A stretch of DNA of 64,000 bases from Microbacterium testaceum (lineage in GTDB: Bacteria > Actinomycetota > Actinomycetes > Actinomycetales > Microbacteriaceae), in contig NZ_JAJGNJ010000006.1 in NCBI RefSeq assembly GCF_020781835.1, forward strand, positions 124,001-188,000, given 5' to 3'. Position 1 is the stretch's first letter; the number at the start of each line of letters is the position of its first letter. Shown here piece after piece: positions 45,240 to 53,524 of this stretch. The translations under genes and the position numbers were made by a program. The notes under the pieces were generated by a model, which saw only the letters and a program-made list of their open reading frames with translations, made no database searches and had not been told where the DNA came from.

Positions 45240-45460
45240 CTCTCCATCCGCTTCTTCAACTCCCGCGCTTCGGCCGCATCCGCCGCGGTCTGACCGGGAC
45301 GGTTACCTTCCTCGATATCGGCTTGGTGGAGCCAGTTCTGTAGCGCCGCTTCGCTGACACCGAAATCAGTCGCCATCTGCTTGATGGTGACGCCGCTCTC
45401 GCCGCGACGAGGGACCGCGATCACGTCCTCACGAAACGCTCTGGGATAGGGGCCAGGCAT
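45240..45460 (-). pseudogene. IS3-family orfA (transposase helix-turn-helix), 3' end deleted
   Basis: Starts at ATG 45460: MPGPYPRAFREDVIAVPRRG then VTIKQMATDFGVSEAALQNW, the IS3 orfA HTH. After ELKKRMER the sequence jumps to RDPVRDADV of orfB, so the leucine-zipper end of orfA and the orfB start are missing. This places an internal deletion near 45240. Confidence 0.82.
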
Positions 45461-45548
45461 GATGACGTCCGCCCCGCCAGCACCTCCCGGCGCTAACGAA
45501 CAGTTGTCACCAAGCCGTTCGGCACGGCCCCCGCACTGCCGGTCTGGG

Positions 45549-45860
45549 GACCCGACAGATGAGCGCGACCCCGTGACGATCTCTGTACTCGTTGATGAAC
45601 CGGGTCGTCACCATCAGGCCGAGTCGACCCACTTCGCAGAACGCACTCGCGGCCGCGGAATTCTGTTCGCCTGCGAAGCCCGGTGTCCTCCGTCTCTAGC
45701 TGTCTGATCCGCTGCGCCGCATCGGTCGTAACGCCGGGGCCTGGAGCCCCCGCCGACCTCCGCCTGCCGCCGCCCCCCACCGCAACGCCCGGGGACTCGA
45801 GCATCCGGTGCGCCAGCTCGCGCATCTTTGGCGAATACTTCCCGTTCGTCGAGTTTCATC
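45549..45860 (-). pseudogene. Second IS3-family relic, orfA and start of orfB
   Basis: In one reverse frame NGKYSPKMRELAHRMLESPG is the start of an orfA of a different IS3 type, and GVTTDAAQRIRQLETE its middle. After a frame change SAFCEVGRL ends orfA, and MVTTRFINEYRDRHGVALIC begins orfB, which breaks off near 45549, about 37 bp before the end of the neighbouring IS. The pieces look like an older element damaged near or by the insertion of the next one. Confidence 0.8.
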
Positions 45861-45898
45861 CTTGATTGAAGAACGAAAGCGAAGTCGGGCCGAGACCG

Positions 45899-46675
45899 TC
45901 ATGCGGCGATCGCACCCAGCGCCGCCACCGTGACATAGAGGATGTTATAGCTCGCATGCAAGAGCACTGCGCCCCAGATTCTCCCGGTGAGGGTAACGAG
46001 AACCGCGCAGGTCGCGCCCACGGCGAGGAGAACGATGGCATCGATCAGCCCCAGCGGCGCGAAGCATGTGTGAAGAAGCACGAACGCTCCCGCGGAGAAT
46101 CCCGTAGCCGCCACACCGGCGATCACCCTCCCCATCCGCGGTGCCAGCAGCCTGAAGACGGCCACAGTAAGAAACGCCCGGAAATAGAGCTCTTCAACGA
46201 CAGGACCGATCACGCCGATTGGAACAACAACCTCCCCAAACCATGCGACGACACTCGGCGAGGTTGCGACAGGGAATGGAGCGGAGGCTACCCCGTTGAG
46301 TATGCCTTCGAACTGCCGGAGAACCGCGGCTAGCCCGACGCCCCAAACAACGTCCGAAGCGCGGAAGGCGAAGAGCGAGCGGATCGGCACCCTGCGGGCG
46401 AAATAGACGAAGCCAGCGAGTAGAAACGTCCACAAAGTCATAAGCGCAAGCACTCCCCCGGGCTGCACGAACGTCTGGCCCAGTGCGGCCGAGAGGAACG
46501 TGCCTACTCCGCCGATGAGCAGCGGAACAAACAAGGGCGTGCCCGTATGAGGTCGGCCGCCGGCTTCTGACGCGCACAAGTCGACCCGTCGCCGGGAAGG
46601 TGGCGAACCCGTAGGCGACAGGGAGAAATCAGGCGCTTCTTCCGCCGCCCGCAGTGCGCGACGAGTCAGAGGCAT
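45899..46675 (-). CDS. CPBP family intramembrane metalloprotease
   Basis: 258 residues from ATG 46675 (GTG 46732 would give 277). About seven membrane segments. All three metal-site motifs of the CPBP/Rce1 family are present: EELYFR, FVLLHT and LLHASYN. Family members cleave near C-termini of substrates or work in bacteriocin immunity and regulation; the role here is unknown. It lies just outside the IS relics and divergent from the Wzz-kinase gene. Confidence 0.83.
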   Translation of the reverse strand: MPLTRRALRAAEEAPDFSLSPTGSPPSRRRVDLCASEAGGRPHTGTPLFVPLLIGGVGTFLSAALGQTFVQPGGVLALMTLWTFLLAGFVYFARRVPIRSLFAFRASDVVWGVGLAAVLRQFEGILNGVASAPFPVATSPSVVAWFGEVVVPIGVIGPVVEELYFRAFLTVAVFRLLAPRMGRVIAGVAATGFSAGAFVLLHTCFAPLGLIDAIVLLAVGATCAVLVTLTGRIWGAVLLHASYNILYVTVAALGAIAA

Positions 46676-46871
46676 CGACGAGTCGCTTCGCACGGTAAGA
46701 ACATTACGGCAACGTCGTCTCTCAACGCGCACTGCTGCCGCTCAGGTCCGTCTCCCCGGACGAGAGCGAATCGGTTGCCTGATGAAAACCGAATGGAAAC
46801 ATTTCATGTGACAGACTAGTCAGGATTTCCGAGCGCAACGGCCTTCGGCCCGCGCACCTTCGAGAGGCACC

Positions 46872-48377
46872 ATGGAGCTCAGCGACAACATCCGTATCCT
46901 GCGGAAAAATTGGCTTGTTATAGTCGCTTTGACCATCCTGGGTATAGGTGGCATGCTCGCCTACACCTCGACTAGGACCCCCATCTACCAATCCTCCAGC
47001 ACAGTCTTCGTCTCTACCCAGGGCGGGAGCACGACCGCCGAGTTGCAACAGGGTTCGAGTTTCACGCAAGCGCGGATCAATACCTACGTCGGGCTCGTGA
47101 ACACCCCGGTCGTGCTCGATCCCGTGGCCAGGGAGCTGGGACTTCAGGAGACGGGTGCACAGCTTTCCAGCAGGGTGAAGGCTTCCGCCGCGCTGAACTC
47201 CACACTGATCACGATCGTCGTCGAAGATGCAGACGCCGCGCTAGCAGCCGAAATCGCGAACGCAGTAGCTCAGAGCCTGGCCGCGGTCGTCCCCCAACTC
47301 GAGCCGGAAGCTGACGACGGCTCCAGCCCCGTCCGCCTGAGCCGCGTCCGCGACGCTCAAGCAGCGGATCGCCCTTCCAGTCCGAACATGCCTCTGAACC
47401 TCACTCTCGGCACGCTGATCGGCCTAGCCGCGGGGATCGGCACCGCTGTCCTCCGCACGGCCCTAGACAACCGGGTTCGAACTCCTCGTGACGTCGAACG
47501 AGTCACCGGGGCACCCGGAATCGGAGCCATCGCCTTCGACAAAAGAGCGAAGGAACGCCCTCTCATCGTGCACGCGGACCCACTGAGTACGCGCGCCGAG
47601 TCGTTTAGAGCGCTGCGAACCAATCTTCAGTTCCTCGATGTCGGCGAACGCTCCAGTTTTGTCGTAACCAGCTCTATCCCGACCGAAGGCAAGTCCACAA
47701 CCGCCATCAATCTGGCAATCGCGCTCGCCGATGCCGGCAAGCGCGTTGCCCTCGTGGATACGGATCTGCGCAAACCCAAGGTCGCCGAATACCTCGGCAT
47801 TGAGGGTGGAGCAGGACTGACCGACGTCCTCATCGGCCGGGCTCAGGTCAACGAGGTGATGTTGCCGTGGGGCGGACGCAGCTTCTACGTGCTCCCCGCA
47901 GGCAAGATTCCGCCCAACCCGAGCGAATTGCTGGGATCAGCCCGCATGAATGCTCTGCTCGAGATGCTCGAGCGTGATTTCGATGTCGTGCTCTGCGACG
48001 CCCCTCCATTGCTCCCGGTCACCGACGCAGCGGTTCTCGCGCGAACCACCAGCGGGGCCCTCATGGTCGTCGCCGCGGGACGTACCACGAAGCACCAGCT
48101 GACCGGCGCCTCGGAGGCGCTGGCGACCGCCGGCGCCAAGCTCGCGGGGTTCATCATGTGTATGGTGCCGACGCGGGGTCCCGACTCGTATCACGCAGGC
48201 TACGGTTGTGGCTACGGCCACGGCTATCGCGAAGCGCCTGTCAAGGGGACCCGAGGCGCGCAGCGCCGCCAGCGGTCGCGGAAAACCGCGGTTACGGTCT
48301 CGACCGATGTCAGAGGTTTCGAAGAGTCCGGTCTCGGCGCCCGGCGGAACTCACGCGAGACACGACGTGATAGCTGA
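46872..48377 (+). CDS. Wzz-type chain-length regulator fused to BY tyrosine kinase
   Basis: 501 residues. The N-terminal Wzz domain starts MELSDNIRILRKNWLVIVAL with TM1 (about 16-35), an extracytoplasmic part, then TM2 (about 175-195). The kinase domain has RDVERVTGAPGIGAIAF, Walker A PTEGKSTT (Lys274), Walker A' LVDTDLRKPK and Walker B VVLCDAPP. A Tyr cluster (SYHAGYGCGYGHGYRE) about 55 residues from the end is the likely autophosphorylation site. It controls polymer length and export with the Wzx/Wzy machinery. GAGAGG precedes the ATG. An older relic of the same gene is at 43547-44204. Confidence 0.93.
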   Translation: MELSDNIRILRKNWLVIVALTILGIGGMLAYTSTRTPIYQSSSTVFVSTQGGSTTAELQQGSSFTQARINTYVGLVNTPVVLDPVARELGLQETGAQLSSRVKASAALNSTLITIVVEDADAALAAEIANAVAQSLAAVVPQLEPEADDGSSPVRLSRVRDAQAADRPSSPNMPLNLTLGTLIGLAAGIGTAVLRTALDNRVRTPRDVERVTGAPGIGAIAFDKRAKERPLIVHADPLSTRAESFRALRTNLQFLDVGERSSFVVTSSIPTEGKSTTAINLAIALADAGKRVALVDTDLRKPKVAEYLGIEGGAGLTDVLIGRAQVNEVMLPWGGRSFYVLPAGKIPPNPSELLGSARMNALLEMLERDFDVVLCDAPPLLPVTDAAVLARTTSGALMVVAAGRTTKHQLTGASEALATAGAKLAGFIMCMVPTRGPDSYHAGYGCGYGHGYREAPVKGTRGAQRRQRSRKTAVTVSTDVRGFEESGLGARRNSRETRRDS

Positions 48378-48443
48378 CCTCTGCAGCACTGCGCCGCGCT
48401 TTCGTTTGTCCTCATCGACCTCTTGGAATGAGGCCCGCAAAGG

Positions 48444-50267
48444 ATGAGGGCGAAGGCGCGCCGCGATGCGCCGCATCTGGCCGGAACGATCGTGTTCTAC
48501 ACCCTGGGAGCCTTCATCGCTTTCACCGTGTTCGCTCTGGCATGGGTCGGAATTCGCGGAGCTCTTGCCGTCGGGCACCTGAACGACGTTCGCATGAGCG
48601 CTCCCGAGCTGGTCTCATCCTTCACGAGCGATCCGTCCGAGGCGACGGAACAGCTTCGCCTACTCGCCGATGACACCGGAGCCGCTCGGAGTCTCACATC
48701 CGATGCCGTGTGGAGGCTCCTCGAGCGTGCTCCCTGGATCGGACCACAGTTGGAAGCCGTCCGCGTGGTGACGGCCTCCTCCGACGACCTGGTACGACTC
48801 AGCGCGCTGCCGCTCGTCGAAGCGATACCGGCCGGTGCACTCGATGCATTGAAGCCAGTGGACGGCAGAATCGACGTGAGCTCGCTGACCATACTCGAGG
48901 GGCCCGCGACCGACGCGGCGGCGCAAGCGACTAAGGCACTGACGCACGTCCGGTCCATCGACCGAACGCCGCTCATGGGCCGACTCGCCTATCTCACAGA
49001 TCAGGTCGAGCAAGTCTTCGCGCAGTCCGTCGGCGCCTTCGATGCGGTGTCCCGCGCGAGCCAACTGCTGCCCGACATGTTGGGGGGGGCCGGAGCGCGC
49101 TCATATTTGATTCTGGTTCAGAACAACGCCGAGTTCCGCTCCCTCGGGGGAATCACTGGCACCGCCCTGCTCCTCCAGACCGAGAATGGCCGAGTGACCC
49201 TCGCGGGCTCCGAATCGGCCACGGCACTGTCGCGCGGCATCTCCGACCCGGTAGTCGCCCTCCCAGAAGACGTGCAATCCATTTACGGCACGCGACCGGC
49301 GCGTTATTTCCACAACCTGACGCAGATCCCTGATTTCACCGTCGACGGGCCGCTCGCTCGCGAAATGTACCGCAGGCAAACGGGCCGCGAGGTCGACGGC
49401 GTGATTGCAATCGATCCCGTCATGCTTTCGTATCTCCTCGAAGCAACGGGAGGAGTTTTGCTGCCAGACGGTACTGCTGTCGACGCCGACAACGCCGTTT
49501 CCCTCTTCCTCAGCGATGTTTACAAGCGATACTCCGACCCCGCCGAACAGGATGCCTTCTTCGCCGCATCCTCGGCGGCGATCTTCAACGCCTTCCTAGA
49601 TGGCCGGGGCTCAAGCGCGGGGCTGATCGCGGCTTTCGCTCGGGCGGTCGACGAGCGCAGAGTCTCGTTATGGAACGCTCGTACCGAAGAGCAAATCATC
49701 GTTGAGGGTTCGTCGATGGCGGGCCAGCTCCCCTCGACGGACGCTCAAATGCCACGCTTCGGGGTGTTCCTCAACGACGGCACCGGTTCGAAGATGAGCT
49801 ACTACGTGAAACCCGACGTCAGTTTGGTGTGGGACTCTTGCCAGGCCTCGGGCGAGAGGGGTTTCCGTCAACTGACCCTTCGCGCGAACCTCGGGAACAC
49901 CGCGCCCGAAGATGCCGGGACGAGCCTCCCCTGGTACATCACTGGGGGAGGTGTCTATGGCGTGGCTCCGGGCACCGCAAGGGTCGTGACGAACGTTTAT
50001 CTCCCGGAGGGATTCGAGCTTGTGTCCGCGCAAGCGTCAAATGGCGCGACCTTCACCGCAACGGAACTCGCGGGACGGTCAGTGCTAACTTATGGTGCCG
50101 ATTTGCCTCCGCAGACGGCCGTGAACGTGACCATTGTGGTGAAGGGGACGTCCAGCGCCACCACTGCGGAAGCCCTGGTGACACCCACGGCCGACAGTGC
50201 CGTGAATCCGGTCATCCGCACGACTTGCAGCGTACCGTCACCTGCGCTGGGTGGCAGTGTGAACTGA
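48444..50267 (+). CDS. DUF4012 domain protein
   Basis: 607 residues. One N-terminal membrane segment (about 17-40) is followed by a large extracytoplasmic domain. The DUF4012 core is SYLILVQNNAEFRSLGGITG then GRVTLAG, and the C-terminus is beta-rich. DUF4012 genes are commonly beside Wzz/BY-kinase and glycosyltransferase genes in actinobacteria, so a role in polysaccharide export or attachment is likely but unproven. It starts 66 bp after the kinase stop and is probably co-transcribed. Confidence 0.87.
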   Translation: MRAKARRDAPHLAGTIVFYTLGAFIAFTVFALAWVGIRGALAVGHLNDVRMSAPELVSSFTSDPSEATEQLRLLADDTGAARSLTSDAVWRLLERAPWIGPQLEAVRVVTASSDDLVRLSALPLVEAIPAGALDALKPVDGRIDVSSLTILEGPATDAAAQATKALTHVRSIDRTPLMGRLAYLTDQVEQVFAQSVGAFDAVSRASQLLPDMLGGAGARSYLILVQNNAEFRSLGGITGTALLLQTENGRVTLAGSESATALSRGISDPVVALPEDVQSIYGTRPARYFHNLTQIPDFTVDGPLAREMYRRQTGREVDGVIAIDPVMLSYLLEATGGVLLPDGTAVDADNAVSLFLSDVYKRYSDPAEQDAFFAASSAAIFNAFLDGRGSSAGLIAAFARAVDERRVSLWNARTEEQIIVEGSSMAGQLPSTDAQMPRFGVFLNDGTGSKMSYYVKPDVSLVWDSCQASGERGFRQLTLRANLGNTAPEDAGTSLPWYITGGGVYGVAPGTARVVTNVYLPEGFELVSAQASNGATFTATELAGRSVLTYGADLPPQTAVNVTIVVKGTSSATTAEALVTPTADSAVNPVIRTTCSVPSPALGGSVN

Positions 50268-50489
50268 CACCCCTTCAAAGATTCCAAGGAAGACCGCCAC
50301 AGCGACCTCAGCGAGTGTTTACGAAAAGGAAACCGCGTCGGTTTGCAACAGGGGAGATACCTAAGGGATACTCAGAGTGTCTCTCAACACGTAAACCCGC
50401 TTCATTCTCATCCCAATCTGAGCAGCAAACAGATACAGGAAAGAGCGGACCACCACAGCACCGCAGCCCGGATTCGAAAGCAGGCAGTC
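50268..50489. other. Leader region of the LPATG protein gene
   Basis: 222 bp, AT-richer than its surroundings, with a small palindrome AAACCG-CGT-CGGTTT at 50328-50342. No protein-like frame was found. It may hold a promoter and a structured 5' leader, but I found no match to a riboswitch class I know. Confidence 0.4.
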
Positions 50490-51023
50490 ATGAAGCACAA
50501 GCTCACCAAGGCGGCGGCCTCGGCGACCATCGCGGGCGCGCTGCTCTTGGCAGCCCCGGCGGTCGCGCAGGCGTATGTGCCGACCAGCCCCGACACCGTC
50601 ACCGTCACCGTTACAGCTAACGGTCCCGTTCCGATCGACGGCTTCACTCCCGGCGCGAGCGTGACGTTCACGCTCGTCGGCCGCGGAGTCACGGGAGCCA
50701 ACATCGCCACCGCGAACCTGCCCGTCACCTCGGCTTCGGTGATCAAGACCGCCGATTCCTCGGGCGTAGCGACCGCCGTCGTCACCCTGCCCGCCAACCC
50801 GAGCGGCAGCTACACGGTGTCCGCCACGGGCCCCCGCGCCTCGGCCGGCGGCGGCTCGGGCGTCAACGCGGGCGGTGCGGGCGGCACGGCGCTCCCCGCC
50901 ACCGGTGTCGACAGCCAGTCGATGATGGGCATCTGGATCGGCGGCGGCGCCCTTCTGGCCGCCGGTGCAACCGTCGCCGTCGCGGCGAAGGTGCGTCGCA
51001 ACCGCGCCGAGACCAACTCGTAA
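50490..51023 (+). CDS. Sortase-anchored surface protein (LPATG)
   Basis: 177 residues from ATG 50490. It has a signal peptide (KHKLTKAAASATIAGALLLA, cleavage near AQA), a small beta-rich domain with repeated Val/Thr (TVTVTVTANG, SYTVSATGP), a Gly-rich linker (about 125-140), then LPATG, a membrane segment and the basic tail KVRRNRAETNS. This is a standard cell-wall sorting signal. No sortase gene is in the window. Following DUF4012 and the Wzz-kinase, it may be part of the envelope locus. A strong terminator follows. Confidence 0.87.
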   Translation: MKHKLTKAAASATIAGALLLAAPAVAQAYVPTSPDTVTVTVTANGPVPIDGFTPGASVTFTLVGRGVTGANIATANLPVTSASVIKTADSSGVATAVVTLPANPSGSYTVSATGPRASAGGGSGVNAGGAGGTALPATGVDSQSMMGIWIGGGALLAAGATVAVAAKVRRNRAETNS

Positions 51024-51037
51024 CCCCACTACAGAGG

Positions 51038-51078
51038 AGGGCGTCGTCGACTACGGTCGGCGACGCCCTTCCTTTTCG
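51038..51078 (+). terminator. Rho-independent terminator after the LPATG gene
   Basis: AGGGCGTCG at 51038-51046 pairs perfectly with CGACGCCCT at 51061-51069, and TCCTTTTC follows. It lies 15 bp after the stop. Confidence 0.85.
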
Positions 51079-51191
51079 ATCCGCACTGTATGCCGCCGCC
51101 CCTTGGGCGCAGGACCCGGCATCCATATGGAATCTCCGCCGCATGCGTCAACCCGGCTGCGGCGGACCACGCCGATCGATTCACTGAAGGT

Positions 51192-52115
51192 ATGCCCACT
51201 CCCCCGATGATCGACGGCCGCATCCTCCAGCCGCCCCGGGACTCCTCCGCCGTCGACGTCGCCCCGCCGCGCGTCTACGACGACCGCCTGCGAGCCGTCA
51301 TCGCCTCCGAAGCCAGGCTGCGCTCGCTGTACTCCGGCGCATCCTGGGCCGAAGGCCCGGTGTGGTGGGAGCGTGAGCGGATGCTCGTGTTCAGTGATGT
51401 CGTCGGGCGTCGCACCTTGGGATGGCGAGAGGACGGCAGCGTCATCGCGATCATCGACCCGTCGGCGTTCGCGAACGGGAATGCCGTGGATGCCGACGGT
51501 CGGCTCGTTCACGCCGAGCAGGGCCGACGCGCCATCAGCCGCACCGACGAAACCGGCACGCGTCTCCTGGTGGACGCGTTCGACGGCACACCGCTGAACT
51601 CGCCGAACGACCTCGTCATCGACTCGACAGGCGCCGTATGGTTCACCGACCCGACGTACGGCATCACCGACCCGCGCGAAGGCTATCCCGCCGAATCGGC
51701 GCTTGGCCACCAGAGCGTGTACCGCTGGCGCGAAGGACACCCCCTCGAGCGCATGATCGACCTCGACGCGCCCAACGGCCTGGGCTTCAGCCCCGACGAG
51801 ACGACCCTCTACATCGCGGAATCCAACCCCAACGGTCTCCCCCGCGTCGTCGCGTGCCGCTGGGACGGCGAGACCCTCGGCGCCCCACGTACGTTCGTGA
51901 CCGTGGATGCCGGCATCCCGGACGGACTCGCCGTCGACCGCCGAGGGTGGCTGTGGATCAGCAGCGATGCCGGTGTCGTGATCGTCGACGACACCGGCGC
52001 GCGAATGGGGGTCATTCCCACCCCGCACGTCGTGAGCAATCTCGCGTTCGACAGCGGGCAGCGGCGCCTCTTCCTCACCGGCGACGCCGACCTCTGGATG
52101 CTGGAGCTGCGATGA
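51192..52115 (+). CDS. SMP-30/gluconolactonase/LRE family protein
   Basis: 307 residues from ATG 51192; the frame is open to 51090 but that part overlaps the terminator region. Six-bladed propeller with metal-ligand regions SWAEGPVWW (Glu), NSPNDLVIDSTGAVWFTDP (Asn), APNGLGFS and IPDGLAVDRRGWLWIS (Asp). Family members hydrolyse sugar lactones or related esters. The start lacks a good ribosome site; ATG 51207 is an alternative. Stop overlaps the next gene by 4 bp. Confidence 0.86.
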   Translation: MPTPPMIDGRILQPPRDSSAVDVAPPRVYDDRLRAVIASEARLRSLYSGASWAEGPVWWERERMLVFSDVVGRRTLGWREDGSVIAIIDPSAFANGNAVDADGRLVHAEQGRRAISRTDETGTRLLVDAFDGTPLNSPNDLVIDSTGAVWFTDPTYGITDPREGYPAESALGHQSVYRWREGHPLERMIDLDAPNGLGFSPDETTLYIAESNPNGLPRVVACRWDGETLGAPRTFVTVDAGIPDGLAVDRRGWLWISSDAGVVIVDDTGARMGVIPTPHVVSNLAFDSGQRRLFLTGDADLWMLELR

Positions 52116-52768
52116 CCGACGTCGAGATGGCCCGGATCCCCGCGGGCAGCGTCCTTCGTGGCGACCAGCGCGGCGCGGACCGGCGCGAGATCACCGTCCA
52201 AGGATTCGACCTCGGCGTCTATCCCGTGACGGAGGAGCAGATGGCCGAGATCCTCGGCATCACCGCGCAGAATCCCCGACGACCCGCGGTCCAGGTCAGC
52301 TGGCTGCGCGCCGTGCGGTTCTGCAACGCCCTCTCCGAATGGGAGGGGCTCGACCCCGTCTACGCCTACGACGGCGAGCACGTCGACTGGGACATCGAGG
52401 CCGACGGCTTCCGGCTCCCGACAGAGGACGAATGGGAGTACGCGTGCCGGGCCGGCTCTACGGGGTCGACCTACGGCCCGATCGCGGAGATCGCGTGGAC
52501 CGCCGCCGACGGTCTGAGGGGACCGGTGGAGGTCGGCGGACGCCTGCCCAATCTGCACGGGCTGTTCGACACGCTCGGAAACGTTTCGCAGTGGTGCTGG
52601 GACCTCTTCGCCCCCGAGACCAGCGACGCCCGGGTCTTCCGCGGCGGCGGGTGGAGCGATGCCCGAGCCGTCGTCCGTGCGTCGGCACGCCGCGGCGGAA
52701 ACCCGCGTGCCGCCTTCGACGACGTCGGCCTACGCGTGGCGCGCACCTCCCCCGACCGGCAGCGCTGA
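52112..52768 (+). CDS. Formylglycine-generating-enzyme (SUMF1) family protein
   Basis: 218 residues from ATG with GGAG upstream, overlapping the lactonase stop by 4 bp. Family blocks are ARIPAGSVLRG, GVYPVTEEQMAEIL, FRLPTEDEWEYACRAGS, TLGNVSQWCWDLFAPE and RVFRGGGWSD. True FGEs oxidise a Cys in sulfatases to formylglycine using a copper-binding Cys pair; only two or three cysteines are present here and no sulfatase gene is nearby, so this is probably a FGE-fold protein of another role. Coupling to a lactonase gene is unusual in my experience. Confidence 0.83.
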   Translation: MTDVEMARIPAGSVLRGDQRGADRREITVQGFDLGVYPVTEEQMAEILGITAQNPRRPAVQVSWLRAVRFCNALSEWEGLDPVYAYDGEHVDWDIEADGFRLPTEDEWEYACRAGSTGSTYGPIAEIAWTAADGLRGPVEVGGRLPNLHGLFDTLGNVSQWCWDLFAPETSDARVFRGGGWSDARAVVRASARRGGNPRAAFDDVGLRVARTSPDRQR

Positions 52769-52902
52769 GGCCGTCACCCGCCCCTGGAAGAGATCGTGAT
52801 GGTCGTCGCCCGGCAGTGGACACACGTTTCGGCCACGGCGACGATGGGCGGTCGGTCACGCCCCCGGCCGTGTAGCACGGAACGAAACGCTGGCTGGCCC
52901 GG

Positions 52903-52958
52903 TGGACACCCCGGTTGCGCCCTAGGTATAGTCGGGCCACATAGCTAGTTAAACTAGC
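52903..52958 (+). promoter_or_regulatory. Promoter and palindromic operator of the carotenoid operon
   Basis: TGGACA (52903-52908) and TATAGT (52927-52932) are each one mismatch from the -35 and -10 consensus with an 18-base spacer. Just downstream of the expected transcript start is a perfect palindrome GCTAGTT-A-AACTAGC (52944-52958). It ends 5 bases before the ribosome site AAGGAGG. A repressor bound there would block transcription; carotenoid genes in related actinobacteria are controlled by MarR-type repressors. No regulator gene is adjacent. Confidence 0.7.
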
Positions 52959-52972
52959 AAAAAGGAGGAACG

Positions 52973-53524
52973 GTGAGCGAGACCGAGTATGTCGTCCTCC
53001 TGGACGACTGGGGCAACGAGATCGGCACCGCGCCCAAGTCCAGCGTCCACGGCACGGATACCGCGTTGCACCTCGCTTTCTCCTGCCACGTCGTCAACGC
53101 GGACGGCCAGGTCCTCGTGACCCGACGTGCGCTGGAGAAGAAGACCTGGCCCGGCGTCTGGACGAATTCGTTCTGCGGCCACCCCTCTCCCGCCGAACCG
53201 GTCCTGCAGGCTGTCCACCGGCGCGCCGCGTTCGAGGTCGGACTCACGATCCGCGACGTCGAGCTCGCCCTCCCCCTCTTCCGCTACCGGGCCGTCGACT
53301 CCAGCGGCATCGTCGAGCACGAGATCTGCCCCGTGTACGTCGCCCGCACCGATGAGGAGCCGCGGCTGAACCCCGCCGAAGTGGCCGAATCGCGGTGGGT
53401 CGATCCGGCGGATCTCGCCGCGGCGCTGGAGTCGACCCCGTGGGCATTCAGCCCGTGGCTCGTTCTCCAAGCCCAACAGCTTCACCTGTTCTCGCGCTCA
53501 CCGGCCATCCGGGCGGCCTCATGA
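52973..53524 (+). CDS. idi: Isopentenyl-diphosphate delta-isomerase, type I
   Basis: 183 residues from GTG with a perfect AAGGAGG site 7 bases upstream. The Nudix-like fold has TWPGVWTNSFCGHPSPAEP, with the catalytic Cys in NSFCGHP and the metal-binding region, and VEHEICPVY with the catalytic Glu. It converts IPP to DMAPP, feeding the prenyltransferase next to it. First gene of the carotenoid operon; its stop overlaps crtE by 4 bp. Confidence 0.93.
   Translation: MSETEYVVLLDDWGNEIGTAPKSSVHGTDTALHLAFSCHVVNADGQVLVTRRALEKKTWPGVWTNSFCGHPSPAEPVLQAVHRRAAFEVGLTIRDVELALPLFRYRAVDSSGIVEHEICPVYVARTDEEPRLNPAEVAESRWVDPADLAAALESTPWAFSPWLVLQAQQLHLFSRSPAIRAAS

Larger units (their letters stand above)
44452..45512 (-). 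mobile_element. Degenerate IS3-family insertion sequence
   Basis: Candidate terminal inverted repeats lie at 44452-44473 (TGGTGACTGTTTCGGTTTAG) and 45491-45512 (complement TGGTGACAACTGTTCGTTAG); they agree apart from a 3-base insertion and single-base gaps. They enclose the orfA and orfB relics below. The ~1.06-kb length is shorter than a normal IS3 element, in line with an internal deletion. No clear target duplication was found. Confidence 0.7.

Noticed and set aside
23769..46000. Integrated element with tRNA-derived attachment sites
   Set aside because: No integrase gene and no second copy of the tRNA 3' end was seen at the right edge of the island.
50328..50489. Riboswitch-like leader upstream of the LPATG gene
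   Set aside because: I could not match it to any class such as c-di-AMP or c-di-GMP sensors; only a small palindrome is visible.
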